Part shown: positions 12,625-25,400 of the stretch, piece after piece | How positions within the stretch are numbered: the stretch's first letter is position 1 | Layout: the number at the start of each line of letters is the position of its first letter | From: Bimastos eiseni | Taxonomy: Eukaryota > Annelida > Clitellata > Crassiclitellata > Lumbricidae | Direction of reading: 5' to 3' | NCBI GenBank assembly: GCA_959347315.1 | Contig: OY365811.1 | Coordinates: 42,350,195 to 42,414,194 of the forward strand | DNA: 64,000 nt | Position numbers and translations under genes: made by a program | The notes under the pieces: generated by a model | What the model was told of the DNA's origin: nothing | Database searches by the model: none | What the model saw: the letters and a program-made list of their open reading frames with translations, nothing else

Positions 12625-12770
12625 TAATAATGGGTTAAATTAGATGTATAGCGCAACAGGCGCCTTGCATGGCTGCATCAGTTACATTCAACTCCTGTAA
12701 TAACTTGTCATCATTTGTTCATACTGTACTTGTTTGTTATCATACTGTGGTTTATAAGTTTGAAATTAAA
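12625..12770 (+). mobile_element. SINE-like family B copy (3' part)
   Basis: This copy matches the 35890-36130 copy over 'ggttaaattagatg', 'gccttgcatggctgc', 'caactcctgtaataactt', 'tcatcatt' and 'actgtacttgt', and ends in 'aagtttgaaat'. The tRNA-like head is missing or unrecognisable. Confidence 0.7.
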
Positions 12771-13452
12771 AGAAGATTATTATTATTGTTATTATTATTA
12801 CTATTATTATAACAGTTTTATCAAATTCAAGTGAAAATTAATGGCGTTTTTGTCCGAAGTAACCCTGCTCGTTGGACTCTTGAGCAGCGAAAGTTCACTT
12901 GAAAGCAACTGCGTTGTAGCATTGAATAGTCATCGAGATGCGCTGGTAGAGGGAAAGTTGTCTCCCTCTGCTCCCCAGTGACGGCGCTCAGTCTGTGTCC
13001 CAGTTCAGTTGTTGTTATTATTATTATTATTATCATTATTAGTATTATTTTAGTTTTTTAAAATTTGTGCCCAGGGTAGAAATGATCCCTCAGGTTTGAT
13101 GAAACTAAAGATAAAATTGTGGTAAAGGTTCTCGTCCCCAACATGCTGCTCAAAGGACCCTCTAAATGCCAAAGCTAAAATAATAATAATATTATTATTA
13201 TCATTATTATTATTATAGTAATAATATTAAGCATCATCAGGTCACATATTGGGATTTCAACTACAGTCATCAAACTATTCTACACCATCTAATCACGTCA
13301 TCGACTGTAGCAAGGTGTGATTTATAAAATAAATTCCTGCAAGTTTTAAGTTTTAATAGTTATATTCGGTCTCTCAGCTACAGTTTTGCTATTTTCAGCG
13401 TCCATCTTTTCCGCTCGGGGACTTTCCTCGAGGTTCATTTCATCGCGTGAAG

Positions 13453-16400
13453 ATGATTTGTCGAGGAGGCAGGAGTGGCCTGCAGTGGGTCATTCTTCTC
13501 TCTCTGGCTGGATGTCATCTGTCTGTAGCTCAGAGTGACCCGAATATCACTACCATTTCAACCACAATTTCTACCACGACGTTGGATCTGTCCGGTGTGT
13601 CCCCTACGTCACCATCAGAGGTCGTGCCATTAGGTCGAAAAGGTAGCTTAGTGGTTCATCTTATCTAATCTATGGTCTAATCTTATCTCATGTAATATGA
13701 CCTAATCTATTCTGTGTTATTCTATGGTTACCCATTCTATTATGCACTGCTATTGTTATTTTATTCTATGGTTGACTCTATCCTATTCTTATTCTATTAT
13801 TCTGTATTCCCTATTCTGTTAAGTCTTCTATGAGCACTCTATTCTATTCCATGCTATTTTCCATTAACTGTGTATTTTATATTCTTTATTCTCTTCTTTA
13901 TTCTATGCTTTATTGTAGTATGTTCTTTATTCTATTCTGTTATATGTTCTATTCTTCGTTCTATTCTGTATTATATTTTATGTTCTATTCTATGTTATAT
14001 TATTCTTTATTCTGTTCTTTGGTCTATTCTTAATACTGTTCTATATTATTTTCTATGTTCTCCTCTATAGTAGACATATCATTCTTAATTCTATGATAAT
14101 AGTCTATTGTTTATTCTATATTTTAATCTACTCTATATTTTTGTATTTTATGCAACTACATACAAAGTATTGCTGTTGCTTCATCTGAATGGCAATTCTA
14201 CAATTCATATCATTCACCAAATTCTATTCTCTGTTCAATTTCTTTTCATTTTTTCCATCCAATAACCAACATCTACTGTGCTGTTTGAATTTTAGTGACG
14301 ATTCCACCTCTCATCGTTCTGGAACCGGATAAGGACTTGGCTTTCCGTGAACTCGAAAGCATTGAGCTGCCGTGCGTTGCAACAGGAACGCCTGCTCCAA
14401 CGTTTGTGAAACCGGTTTCAGATTCTGCTTTTCAGTCCTATGAAACCATTCTCAGTTTCAGTACAGTTCAGATGTACTATAGGCGGAGAGGGGTAGTGCC
14501 TCAGACTAACCCTGCATGGGACTGTGGGTTCTAGGGATTGTCACCCTTTCAATGGGGAGGTCAATGGTCATGTGTACCCTTTTATCATGGTTTCTTTGTA
14601 TTAGGAACACCTTTGATGTGTCTTGTCTTCAATCAATCAAAAAGACTTTATATGGCGCCCATTCAATATATCTTAAAATGACGCTATGTAAATCTCTATT
14701 TACTGTTACCATTACCACTTCTGAGCTTTTGAAGGAGTGCAGAATATCAGAGCAAAAGTGTTGCTTATGTAAAACAATTACGATTGTGGAACATGGTTAT
14801 TACTTGTGGCTTACGTCAGGAATTATTACAATGGAAGAATAGAAAATTTGATTAAAACTTGACTAAGATTTGGTTAAGACTTGATTTCAGATTATAACAC
14901 CGATGCTCGTCTCAATGGTGCAATTTTTATAGGTGCTGATAAATTCATATTGAAGCTGTATGTGTACTATGCCTGTAACTTCTATAGCGCTACGTCTAAT
15001 GCCCAAGGCATCTCACCAAAACCAAGACTTAATCAGGTGAATATCCAGAGGATCGTTCCAGAATAAATAGCCATGCTGTTGCAGCAGCAATTGGACCTGG
15101 ACACGGGTTTACAACATATATATAAATGCTCGATTACATTACATTATGGAGTGTGTTTTCGTTTTGTACGATTAGGTATCGGTGGCAGATGAATGAGAAG
15201 GATTTTGATCCAAGCGGTAATGACGGTCGAATTGCGATTCAACCAGGAGTGGGAACGCTGATCTTTGCGAAACCGCTCGCACGAGATGAAGCCATCTACC
15301 AGTGCTTTGCTTATAACGTCGTGGGAACTGCGCTGACGGTTAAAGTGAATCTGCGTCAAGCGAGTGAGTTGGAAAGCGTGTATTGTATGGTAGAAGATGT
15401 TATAATGCAGTTTACAGAATGTCGTGCAGTATCGTGCAGTGTCGTAAGCTTACGAAATGTTACACAATGTAATGTGAGCTTACAGAATGTTACGCAATGT
15501 AACATCAGCTTATAAAACGTTACACAGCATGACTTCAGCTTACGAAGAGTTACACATTGTAACATCGCCATACAGATCACAAAGTGTTACGTAAATGTAA
15601 AACTAATTAGCTTACAGAATGTGGCACAATATGACACCAGCTTACGAAATGTTACGCAACGGAGCATCAACTTGCAGAATGTTGCATACAGGATGTTTCC
15701 CGATGTAATGACGTACAAAATGTTACACGATGTAGCATCACCTTACAGAATGTTATGTGGAGTACTCTGCATATAAACTGGTACATACCCACATGCACAG
15801 ACATGCTTGTAATACACACAGTATTTCACACAATCATGTATGTATAGTGAATACCAGTATCTATGTGGCGTGTTTCATTTAAGACATAGGAATCCCCTTG
15901 GAGGCGTGTAGAAACCAGCACCAACCTTTAAAAATGAGCGTTTACAGGAATGTACCAAAAGGCGCTATATAAGTTTCCTTTAAAATTCATTGCATTGTAT
16001 TCTTTACTCTCTTCCAGTCCTCCAGCCTTTCCAGAAAACGACCATAAAGTACAACTATCCGTCACTAGGAGCATCGCTCCAGCTGAGGTGCATTCCACCA
16101 ACGAGCTTTCCAAAGGCAGACGTCTTCTGGGCTACGATCGCTGAAGGAAGTCGATTCACTCCGATCGATATGTCAGATCGAGTGACACAGGATCCAGAAG
16201 GTACCGCGTCAATCGATCCACCATTGCACTCATTTATTAGAGTGGTTATTTGCTCATTATTTTTGATTCATTTTGGTTGGTTATATCGGTGGTGGGGGTA
16301 TGAAAGTATTGGGTAATAATTGGTTAATTACTGTGATTAATTGATACAGTGAAAGTGAACTGATGACTTGAAAAGCGTCTGATGCACGAAGTATGAATCC

Positions 16401-19400
16401 TAGACAATCCAGATTGAAACCATAACCAGATGAATATCTAGACAATCATTTATTATATTTCTTATTAGGCTTATCTGGATTGTTATTGATGTCTTTTTAA
16501 TTAATAATAATTTTATATTAATATTAGTATTGTTATTAGTATGTTTACTATGATTATAGTCATATAATCATGGTAAATAATAATTATTATTGTTTTTTTA
16601 CTGTTATTGTAATCATTATTGCTTTGTTTTCACCAGATATTTTATGATTAATTATTATCTGTTTCACTTAAAAATGTGTTTTATACGGATGAGCTGCTTT
16701 AAGATTTGTCTTAGAAGTTTTGCCAATATCTTTTTTATTAATAATAACAGTATTATTGTTTCTATATTTATAATAGTATTGTTATGGGTATTATTTGATC
16801 TTAAATTAAAACGTTTAAATGAAATCTTTAAGGAAACTTGAACTTTGTGAACATCGTGGATGAGGATTTCAAGAACAACAACACGTACACATGCATTGCG
16901 CAGAATAAAGCCATGCGAAGTATTCAACAGGGCGAATACAACAAGATCATTCCAAGAGGAGGTAACGTAACACACATTGTATTGTATTTATTAATTTATG
17001 TAGCGCTGCTCGCAGCAGTAGTACTCATGGTGCAAGGACACTGAGAGTGGAGAAAGGTTTTAGGGAGAAATACGGGTGTAGGAAGAGAACGGAAGAAGTG
17101 GTAACATGTGGAAATGAGGGAAGTGTATTCCATAGGATGGGTTCAATGGTGGCAACGGTTCTAGTCTGGGCCATTGTGGTCTTAACTTGTCTTCAAGTCA
17201 CGAACATTATGTGAGAACAGGAAGTTGGAAAGAATTGTAATGTTTACAATATTATTATTATTGTTATTAATTATTATTGTAATTGTTATATTATTAATGT
17301 TATTAATTATTTTGTAATTATTATATTATTGAAATTATTATATTACTATTGTTATAATTATTATCATTATAATGATAATTATTATTATTGTTATTAATTG
17401 TTATTAACTAGTATTGTGCATCCAGATTTACTCGACTTGGTTCTTGATTTTTAAATCTTTGACAACCCTTCTGACTTGCCACAGCGCTTGGATTTTAATG
17501 ACGTTGAGCATTTAGAGCACACAATCGTCATGATAATTGCTGACCTTGTAAGTTTAATTTGTTTGTTTTGTTTTGTTTATCAGTGGCCGTTGTTTACTAT
17601 AAACCAGCGATCATGTGGCAGTCGCCAACACAACAGGTGGCAGTCCGTGGAGCCACTGTTACAATCAAGTGCATCTTTTCTGGCAGGTGAGCAACCTATT
17701 GGAAAACGTCATCTGGTCCATCCTCTCTCCATTCCTCTCTTTCCAGCCTACCCTTTTCCAGTACTCCTTCCAATCCTCCCTCTACCAATCCTCCAGATTT
17801 AATTCCTTCATCTTCCAATCCTCCAAATTTCATTCCTCCCATCTTCCTATCTACTATCTTCCAATTATCCATTTTCTAATTCTCCAGATTTTCCATAGTT
17901 TTCACAACATTCTCTAAACTGCATTTTACATTGTGCTACATTCTTTAAACTCGTCAGGTACTCTGTCTTATTTTTAAAATTGATACTCCATTACATTCTT
18001 TAAGCTTCAGCTGCAAGTTACCACAATCTGTTACATGTCTTTAGTCCAACGCCGAGGGTCGATTGGATTCGCAGTGACAAACCGATGTCCGGAAGAGCGC
18101 GATTCGAAAGCTTCGGCCAGCAGCTAACGATCGACAACGTTCAGTACGAAGACTCCGGGAAATACGAATGCCAGGGCATCAATGATCAGACGATGGTTCC
18201 GATCCGAAGATCATTCGATCTCACTGTCGAATGTGAGGATCATTTCTAAACTTTTACGTTACAATGGTTGCATAGTGTTGTAAGGACCGTCTCTAGGCTT
18301 TACATTCATTTGATTATGCTAAGTGCAGGGCTTATTCGTTGATTTTAACTTTAGACTCAAACATTTCTGAAACTTAGAGACCAAGCACAGGGCTGTTGCT
18401 TATTTATGAGTGCTGCAGCAATTCAGGAGGTTGTCTGGAGATGCTATGCAAAGAACAGACCTGATTACAAGCATAGTATTAACGAAAGATGACAAGTTAT
18501 TTTACTGGAGTCGATTTAACTGTTGACATCCATGCAAGGCGCTCATTATGTTAGCGAACATTTCTGTTAAAATTTTATCATCTGCCCTTGTATGCCAACA
18601 TTGCAATAGTTTCAATCATTGTTCCTGAATAGTTTCGTGAAGTGGTGCTATATAAATAATATAATAGTGAATTTTGGCCATCAGTCAATGCACATCGCGA
18701 TTGAGGGCTTTGAGACGCTATGTTCATTCATTTCCTAAGTCATTGGATGGGGTTTTATTTTCTGTTTTTTTTGTGTTCTTACTATCAGCTGCGCCATATT
18801 GGGTCACTAAACCGGTATCAGTGGATGCGGCCGTGAATGAGACTGCCACATTCACATGCATTGGAGAGGGAATACCAAACCCAAACTACTTCTGGTTCCT
18901 CAATGGAGTTCCCATCACGAGTTAGTCACAGCTCTCGATATTTCAGTACTCCGTTTACTAACGTTGTAATTATGTCAGTGAGAATATTCTTTATTAGACT
19001 ACCAGCAGATGCACAATAGCTTATAAGGATCATAAATAATAGCATCAAATCTAAAACATTTGTATAATAAAAGATCTTTTTACAAAGGAATCAACTCTAG
19101 GTAGGATGAGGTCATGTGGCCTGAATCATATGTTGTATGGGGTACCTTAAGGGAGAGAGAAGGCCGTGAAGGATGTGACATGGGTTCAATATAACTGAGC
19201 CGTGTTTCACTATATATTTATATTATATATTATTATTTAAATCGTATATATATATATATAAATCATATATTTATATTAAATATTTATGTGTATTATTCAG
19301 ATTGGTAACAATGATGAAAAATCTGTTAGCCTCAGTTGGCATGGTGATTAGGGGCAATTACTTGTTTTGTCATGGCAACATAGTATGAGATTCAGACTGG

Positions 19401-22400
19401 TAACCTTGACAACATCATTTCATTGTGCTGTGCAGAGGTTCCCTCTGACCCCAGACGCATTGCAACAGAGAACACTCTGACCTTCACGAACATGTCAACG
19501 AAAGATGCGATGGTCATCCAATGTAATGTCACCAACAAATACGGATACAACTTCACCAACGCCTACCTCAACGTACTCGGTAGGAACCGGAAGTTTGCAT
19601 ATAAACATTATTAAGTTGGCTTGTGAAACATGAATCTAAATTCCGATTATTTTCTGTTTTGAAAATGAAAATCTGATTTTTTTTAATTTGTAAAGCGATG
19701 ATCACAGTTTTGTATTTTTTTCACTTGATCACTTTCGTATTTAAAACCAATAAATGACAAAAAAGAAATGAATTTAAAGTTCATTGTTTACATTGTTTGC
19801 CAAAGAAATTATACTTTTTTATATATTATGTACTCAGACTTGGTATTGCTCACTTGTAATACGTGGTACTAGGAAGAAATTGAGACTAGGCAACTAATTA
19901 CTCTAAGGGCATCTTACAGGGACATCCAAGTATTATTGGAACAGTTTATAGAGAAGTAGAGGCCTTGTTTATCTTTTAATTACAATTACTTACTTGTTTG
20001 CAATGATGTCATTTTCAGTTGAGCCTCCGTTCATCCTTGATCCTCCTGTGGACGGTCAGAAAGCAGCAGAGGGTCAGACGATCAACCTGACCTGCAGTGT
20101 CTTTGGATCACCGAAGCCTCTGGTTGTCTGGAAGAAGGGTGTCGAACAATTGACTGGTGGGAGGTACCAAGTCATGGACAATGGCTACTTACAGATCACC
20201 GTGAGTCCTTTGTCTCAATCTTTTCTATGTTTTGTCTCAATCTTTTCTTTGTTTTGTCTCAATCTTTTCTATGTTTTGTCTAAATCTTTTGTCTCAATCT
20301 TTTCTATGTTTTGTCTCAATCTTTTCTACGTTTGTCTCAATCTTTTGTCTCAATCTTTTCTATGTTTTGTCTCAATCTTTTCTCTCAGTTGTGCATAATG
20401 ATTGCTTCTGATGATTTACCTTTGCATTACTTTTGTGTAGCGATTACCACAGTCTTTTAACCTTTGCTTTACCATTTTTGTGTAATGATTACCTTTACGT
20501 TTACTTTATGTAATGGTGACCAGCATCAATTTTATCTGTGTAATAATTGCCTCTGTTGATGTAGGATGTGTCTCTTGTTGATGCCGGCTCTTACACATGT
20601 ACAGCGACCAGCCGTCTGGGTTATGCGGAAGCAACCGGAATGCTCATCGTAAGAAGTAGGTTACTGCGTTACATGTTACACTGGAATGCGGTAACAGCAT
20701 GTAATAATACCATGACGCTTAATTTGTTTCGAGAAGTGGAGCAGTGTGCTGTGGTAACTACTAGTTCAACAGAGTCGCTTGTCTGCCAGGCAAAGGCTAG
20801 CTTGCTTTCTCGGTTGCAGGTCCATCCATCTGGAATTACTTTCCTTCGAGTCTATGCTTGTTGCATCTCACCAAATACAAAGTCTTTTTTCCATTGCCAT
20901 TGCTGGGCTGTGTGTGCTTCTGAGTAGGATCTGAAGGGGTGCTATATAAATGCCCAACATGAATGAATTAGGATAATAATTTTAATAATAACAGTAATTG
21001 TTATTAATATTATTAATTAAGTTTGCCACGTGCGTGAGGTCAGATCGAAATGTAAATCTGAGGCACAGATAGTCAGTCGCCAGGAGATGATGCACTTGAA
21101 TTTCATGGCAATGACATGATAACATTATTAGAAGAAATAATAAATATTAGACTAATACTCATGACACCAATAAAAACGGATCATGACATTAACAATGATT
21201 ATAGTAGCAATAATAATAATTTAAGTTGTTTCCATCACATAGTCACACGAATTGTATTTCTGACACTCAGGACGCACAATGATCGTGACGGCCCCGATGG
21301 ACATGATGGTCTACGAAGGCACTGAGGCCAAGTTCACCTGCACCGCGACCACCGATCCGGAGGAGGTTGGAAACCTCGAGATCCTCTGGCAGAAGGATGG
21401 ACAGACCATCGACTATGCCCTTGCACAGAGGGTCTTCCAGAACCAGATGGATAACTCGCTGACGATCTCCGGGACGATCTACCTGGACACCGGAAAGTAC
21501 ACCTGTATCGGTGTTAACGGGTTGGACGAGGACGAGGCCAGTGCTCAGCTCGTTGTCCAAGGTAGGCAGCGCAGTTGTCAGATGTGGGATTGGTGTTTGT
21601 CAGTGACTGTTGTGTAAATTTCGTTGGCAACCGTTTTTTTTAGTAATTGACATGTATGCATGGTGTGTGTAAATTGTATAGAAGCAATAAATTGATTTGA
21701 AAGTGAACTGAATAACTGTACAGCAGCCATGCAAAGCCCCATGACATTGCATGTCCGATTCAATCAACTTAAGACATTAATAATGATTACAGAGATAATA
21801 ATTTCTGCACGTTCAAAGTTGTGGCCATTATATTGACAATGGTGCCTTGACCCGACATACTCTTTAAGATGATAAAAAGCTAAACAAATGATAATGCATC
21901 CATATTTTTTAATTAATAATTGAATTACTGTTATACATCCGATTGAGCCAATGCTGCTCACAATAGAAATAATAACGAAACAATAGTGACAACAATATTA
22001 CATCCCTTTTTTACTACAGCTCCGCCGGATCCTCCCGCTTCCGTCCAAGTCCGTTGCTACAACACGAACCGCCAAGCAGAGATCTGGTGGCAGCCAGGGA
22101 AAGAGAACTACGCCCCAATCCTCAACTTTATCATCCAGTACAACACTTCCTTCGCCCCCGACACATGGTACGACATAGCGACCAACGTATCTCAGACCGA
22201 GCGTCGAATGGTCGTGACGATGTCGCCCTGGGGTAACTACACGTTCCGAGTCATCGCTCGTAACAAGATCGGACTGAGTCTGCCGAGCATGCAGACGTTC
22301 AACATCTGCTCGACTCAGCCGGATGTTCCAGATAAGAACCCAGAGAACGTAATCGGAGAGGGAGACCAACCGAATAATCTAGTCATATTCTGGACGGTAA

Positions 22401-25400
22401 TGGTCGTTGATTGAATTGGCAATAATTATAGTTATAATAATGCAAATAACGATTATAATAATTATTATTATTATACAATGACAATTATGATTGTAAATTG
22501 ATGTTTAAAGTTTTAATGCATTGGACCATAGTAATAAAGGTGTAGCAATAATTGTAATACAAATTATGATAATAATAGTAAATTGTAAATTCAAATAGTT
22601 ATGATAGTCGTATTAATAATAATACAATGATGATAATAATCTTGTTGATAATAATACAAATGATGATGATGATGATAATGCAAATAATGATAATAATAAT
22701 GATAATAATAATATAAATTCAAAAGACTAAAATAATAATAACAATAATGATTATAATTCAAATATTGACAATAACAATTGTTAATAATAATGCAAATGGT
22801 AATAATACATATAATAATAATTCAAACAATGATGATAATAATGATAGTGAATTGCTAATAAACCCCTCTTACATCTCTAATGGTATTTTTCTCTGCAGCC
22901 GATGCCTCCTATAGAACAGAATGGTCCTGACTTCAAATACGTTGTGACATGGCAAATGGCGAACGATACAAACAACCAGTTGGGTCCAATGAACACAGCC
23001 AACATCCAGAGACCAGACGCATGGCATTACGTCGTACCTGATGTAATGCCTACCTACAGAGCCTATTACATTACGGTCAAAGCGAGCAATGCAAGGGGAG
23101 ACAGCAGCGCAGATCTCAACACGGTCATCGGGTACTCAGGAGAAGCAGGTGAGACCATGATCGTGATCTAGTATTTATATAGAGCCACTTTGAGTCAGAA
23201 GTGCTCCCAACCCAGGCCGGTGTCTATGCCAACGAAGAGGGTTGGTTTCCGGTGCTTATGGAACTGATGAGGGTTAAGGAAGAATTGTTGGTCCTGAGGG
23301 GATCAGTTCAGCTGGAGGGAATCACTGTGGAAACGTTTCTTGACTGAGTCCATTGCAATTTATTCTGGACCATTATTAACTACAATGTTATCAGATGTTA
23401 TCTCAGATTAGGCCAATGTTGTCATTTATTAATCTGAAGTGCTTAACTGATCTGATTTGGAGTGATTGAGTAATGTAATGTAATTGAAGATTTATGTATC
23501 AACCTTCAAGATATCTACTGAGATATCTGCAGCTTTAATGATGTGAAATATCATTATGAAAGAATAGAATACATCAGTCAGCAAAAGAGAACACTCAGCA
23601 CAGAAAGCTGAAGGAGTGGTTGGCCCACACGCAAACCATAGAGTGCCTCTGAGTAAATATTTTTAAGAGGCACTATATCAAATTTCATCAATTGATTAAG
23701 TGATTGATTTGTCGGTTTTTTCTAGCACCCAACGTCTATCCAACGGACGTGACGTATGTCGAGGGGACCCTGAAGGCAACGACGGTGAACCTCACCTGGA
23801 CTGCCATTAACACTTCCCCTGCCGAAGTGCGAGGGTTCTTCCGTGGCTACAGGGTAAGTCGCAAGATGTTGCCTTTCCTATCTATTTGTGTACCTCTGTT
23901 TATCCTTTTTGGTATTTACCTTTGTTTACCTTTATCATTTTTTTCCTTTGTTCATTGTGTTTACCTTTGTTTGCTTTTATTATCTTTGCCTTTGTTTACC
24001 TTTGCCTTTGTTTGCTCTCACCTTGGTCTATGTTCATTTTTGCCTTGTTTCTACCGTTATCATCATTTAGTTTTTTGTTTAGCTTACCTGTATTAGCCTT
24101 TGTTTTGGGTTTCTTTGTTTACCTTGGTCTTTGTTTACAATTAGTTTACTATCTCATTTAAATGATTATCTCGGAATCCTTATTTGCATATAAGTGTTAT
24201 AGCGCCAGTCTATAGGAACATCTCAGAATCTATAGGATCATTTAACATCATATAAATGAGCAGGCTCCTTACGATTTCTCTTCCTCTTTGACGGCACTAT
24301 ATAAATGTCCAGTTACATTTCCCTTCCAGGTGGAGTTTGCCATTGACGACACTAACTGGGCTTACAACCTTCGCCAGGAGGATTTCATCACAAACGAACC
24401 TCTCCAGTATCCGCGGCCAAGAATTATGAAACGCCAAGCATCGACCTCCCCAAGGCATGCGATAACGTTGACCGGTCTACCACCGAACTCTCCGATTCGA
24501 GCGCAGGTCCGAGTGCTTAACAAGTACTACGCCGGACCTCAGAGCAATGCTGTCACGTTCACCACTCCTGAGGGAGGTCAGAAACCTATTGTTTATGCAT
24601 TATTGTTATTGTTATTATTTTATGTTTGGTTATTGTGATTAGGATTATTCAGAACTTTTTAAGCACCAGCATGAATATTGCTGACAAGTCACTCATTCAT
24701 TTAAGGCGTGCTCTTGACCCCGGCACAGCCGAATAGAACAGCTGTTTGCAATAAATTTGATCATGGTCCCAACACATTGATTATAATTATTATGTGTTAA
24801 TTAAGCGTGGTCTGTCTCTCTGTCTCGCCGGACTTACCTCCTGACCTATTAATTATTTACCTGTTGGTTGCAGAGCCTGGTCCACCAGCTTCCATCTCTG
24901 TGGCCGTTGTCGGTGCCACTCATTTCATCATCACCTGGATGCAACCGAACGAACCCAACGGAGTGATCATCGGATACAACATCTCCTACCAGACGAGTCA
25001 GTTTCAAATTCATTGACACTTACTTAATTACTTATATTCAGACATACGTGTATACTGAATAGAGAAATGCAGACATACATATTGTACTTATAATCATGCA
25101 TAGGTACTTGCATTCATAACATACATACCTACTTAACTTGCTTACATACATGTATATATGCATACGTACCAAGAGAGATGTATGCATACATGCTTGCATA
25201 CACGCACATACATACATAGGACTAGAACAGCAATGGCTCAGTCTCGATCCTTTGCTTCATTTGGTTCCTCTCTCTAGAACACACTTTCTCCTTTCATTTG
25301 CTTTGCAATTCTATCTGCCAGTGTCTCATTCTCTTTTGCTTTTCTCAAAACCTGTTTCATCTCGCAGGGTCTTGTGCACTGGCTGCACTTCTGAACGCAG

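Larger units (their letters stand above)
8892..13452. other. Spacer between the glycosyltransferase and L1CAM genes
   Basis: No coding exon was recognised. Contents seen: two TAGGCCTA octamers (10152, 10331), a tRNA-SINE-like family B copy (10427-10640), a related tail at 12625-12770, AAT/ATT microsatellites (about 10930-10960, 12260-12360, 12778-12812, 13015-13050, 13175-13230), a G-run at 10416-10428 and a GA-rich 'gagac' imperfect repeat at 11000-11090. A possible poly(A) signal (aataaa) for the glycosyltransferase gene lies at 9591, about 700 bp past its stop. The frame at 12356-12643 resembles no family I know. Confidence 0.5.
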
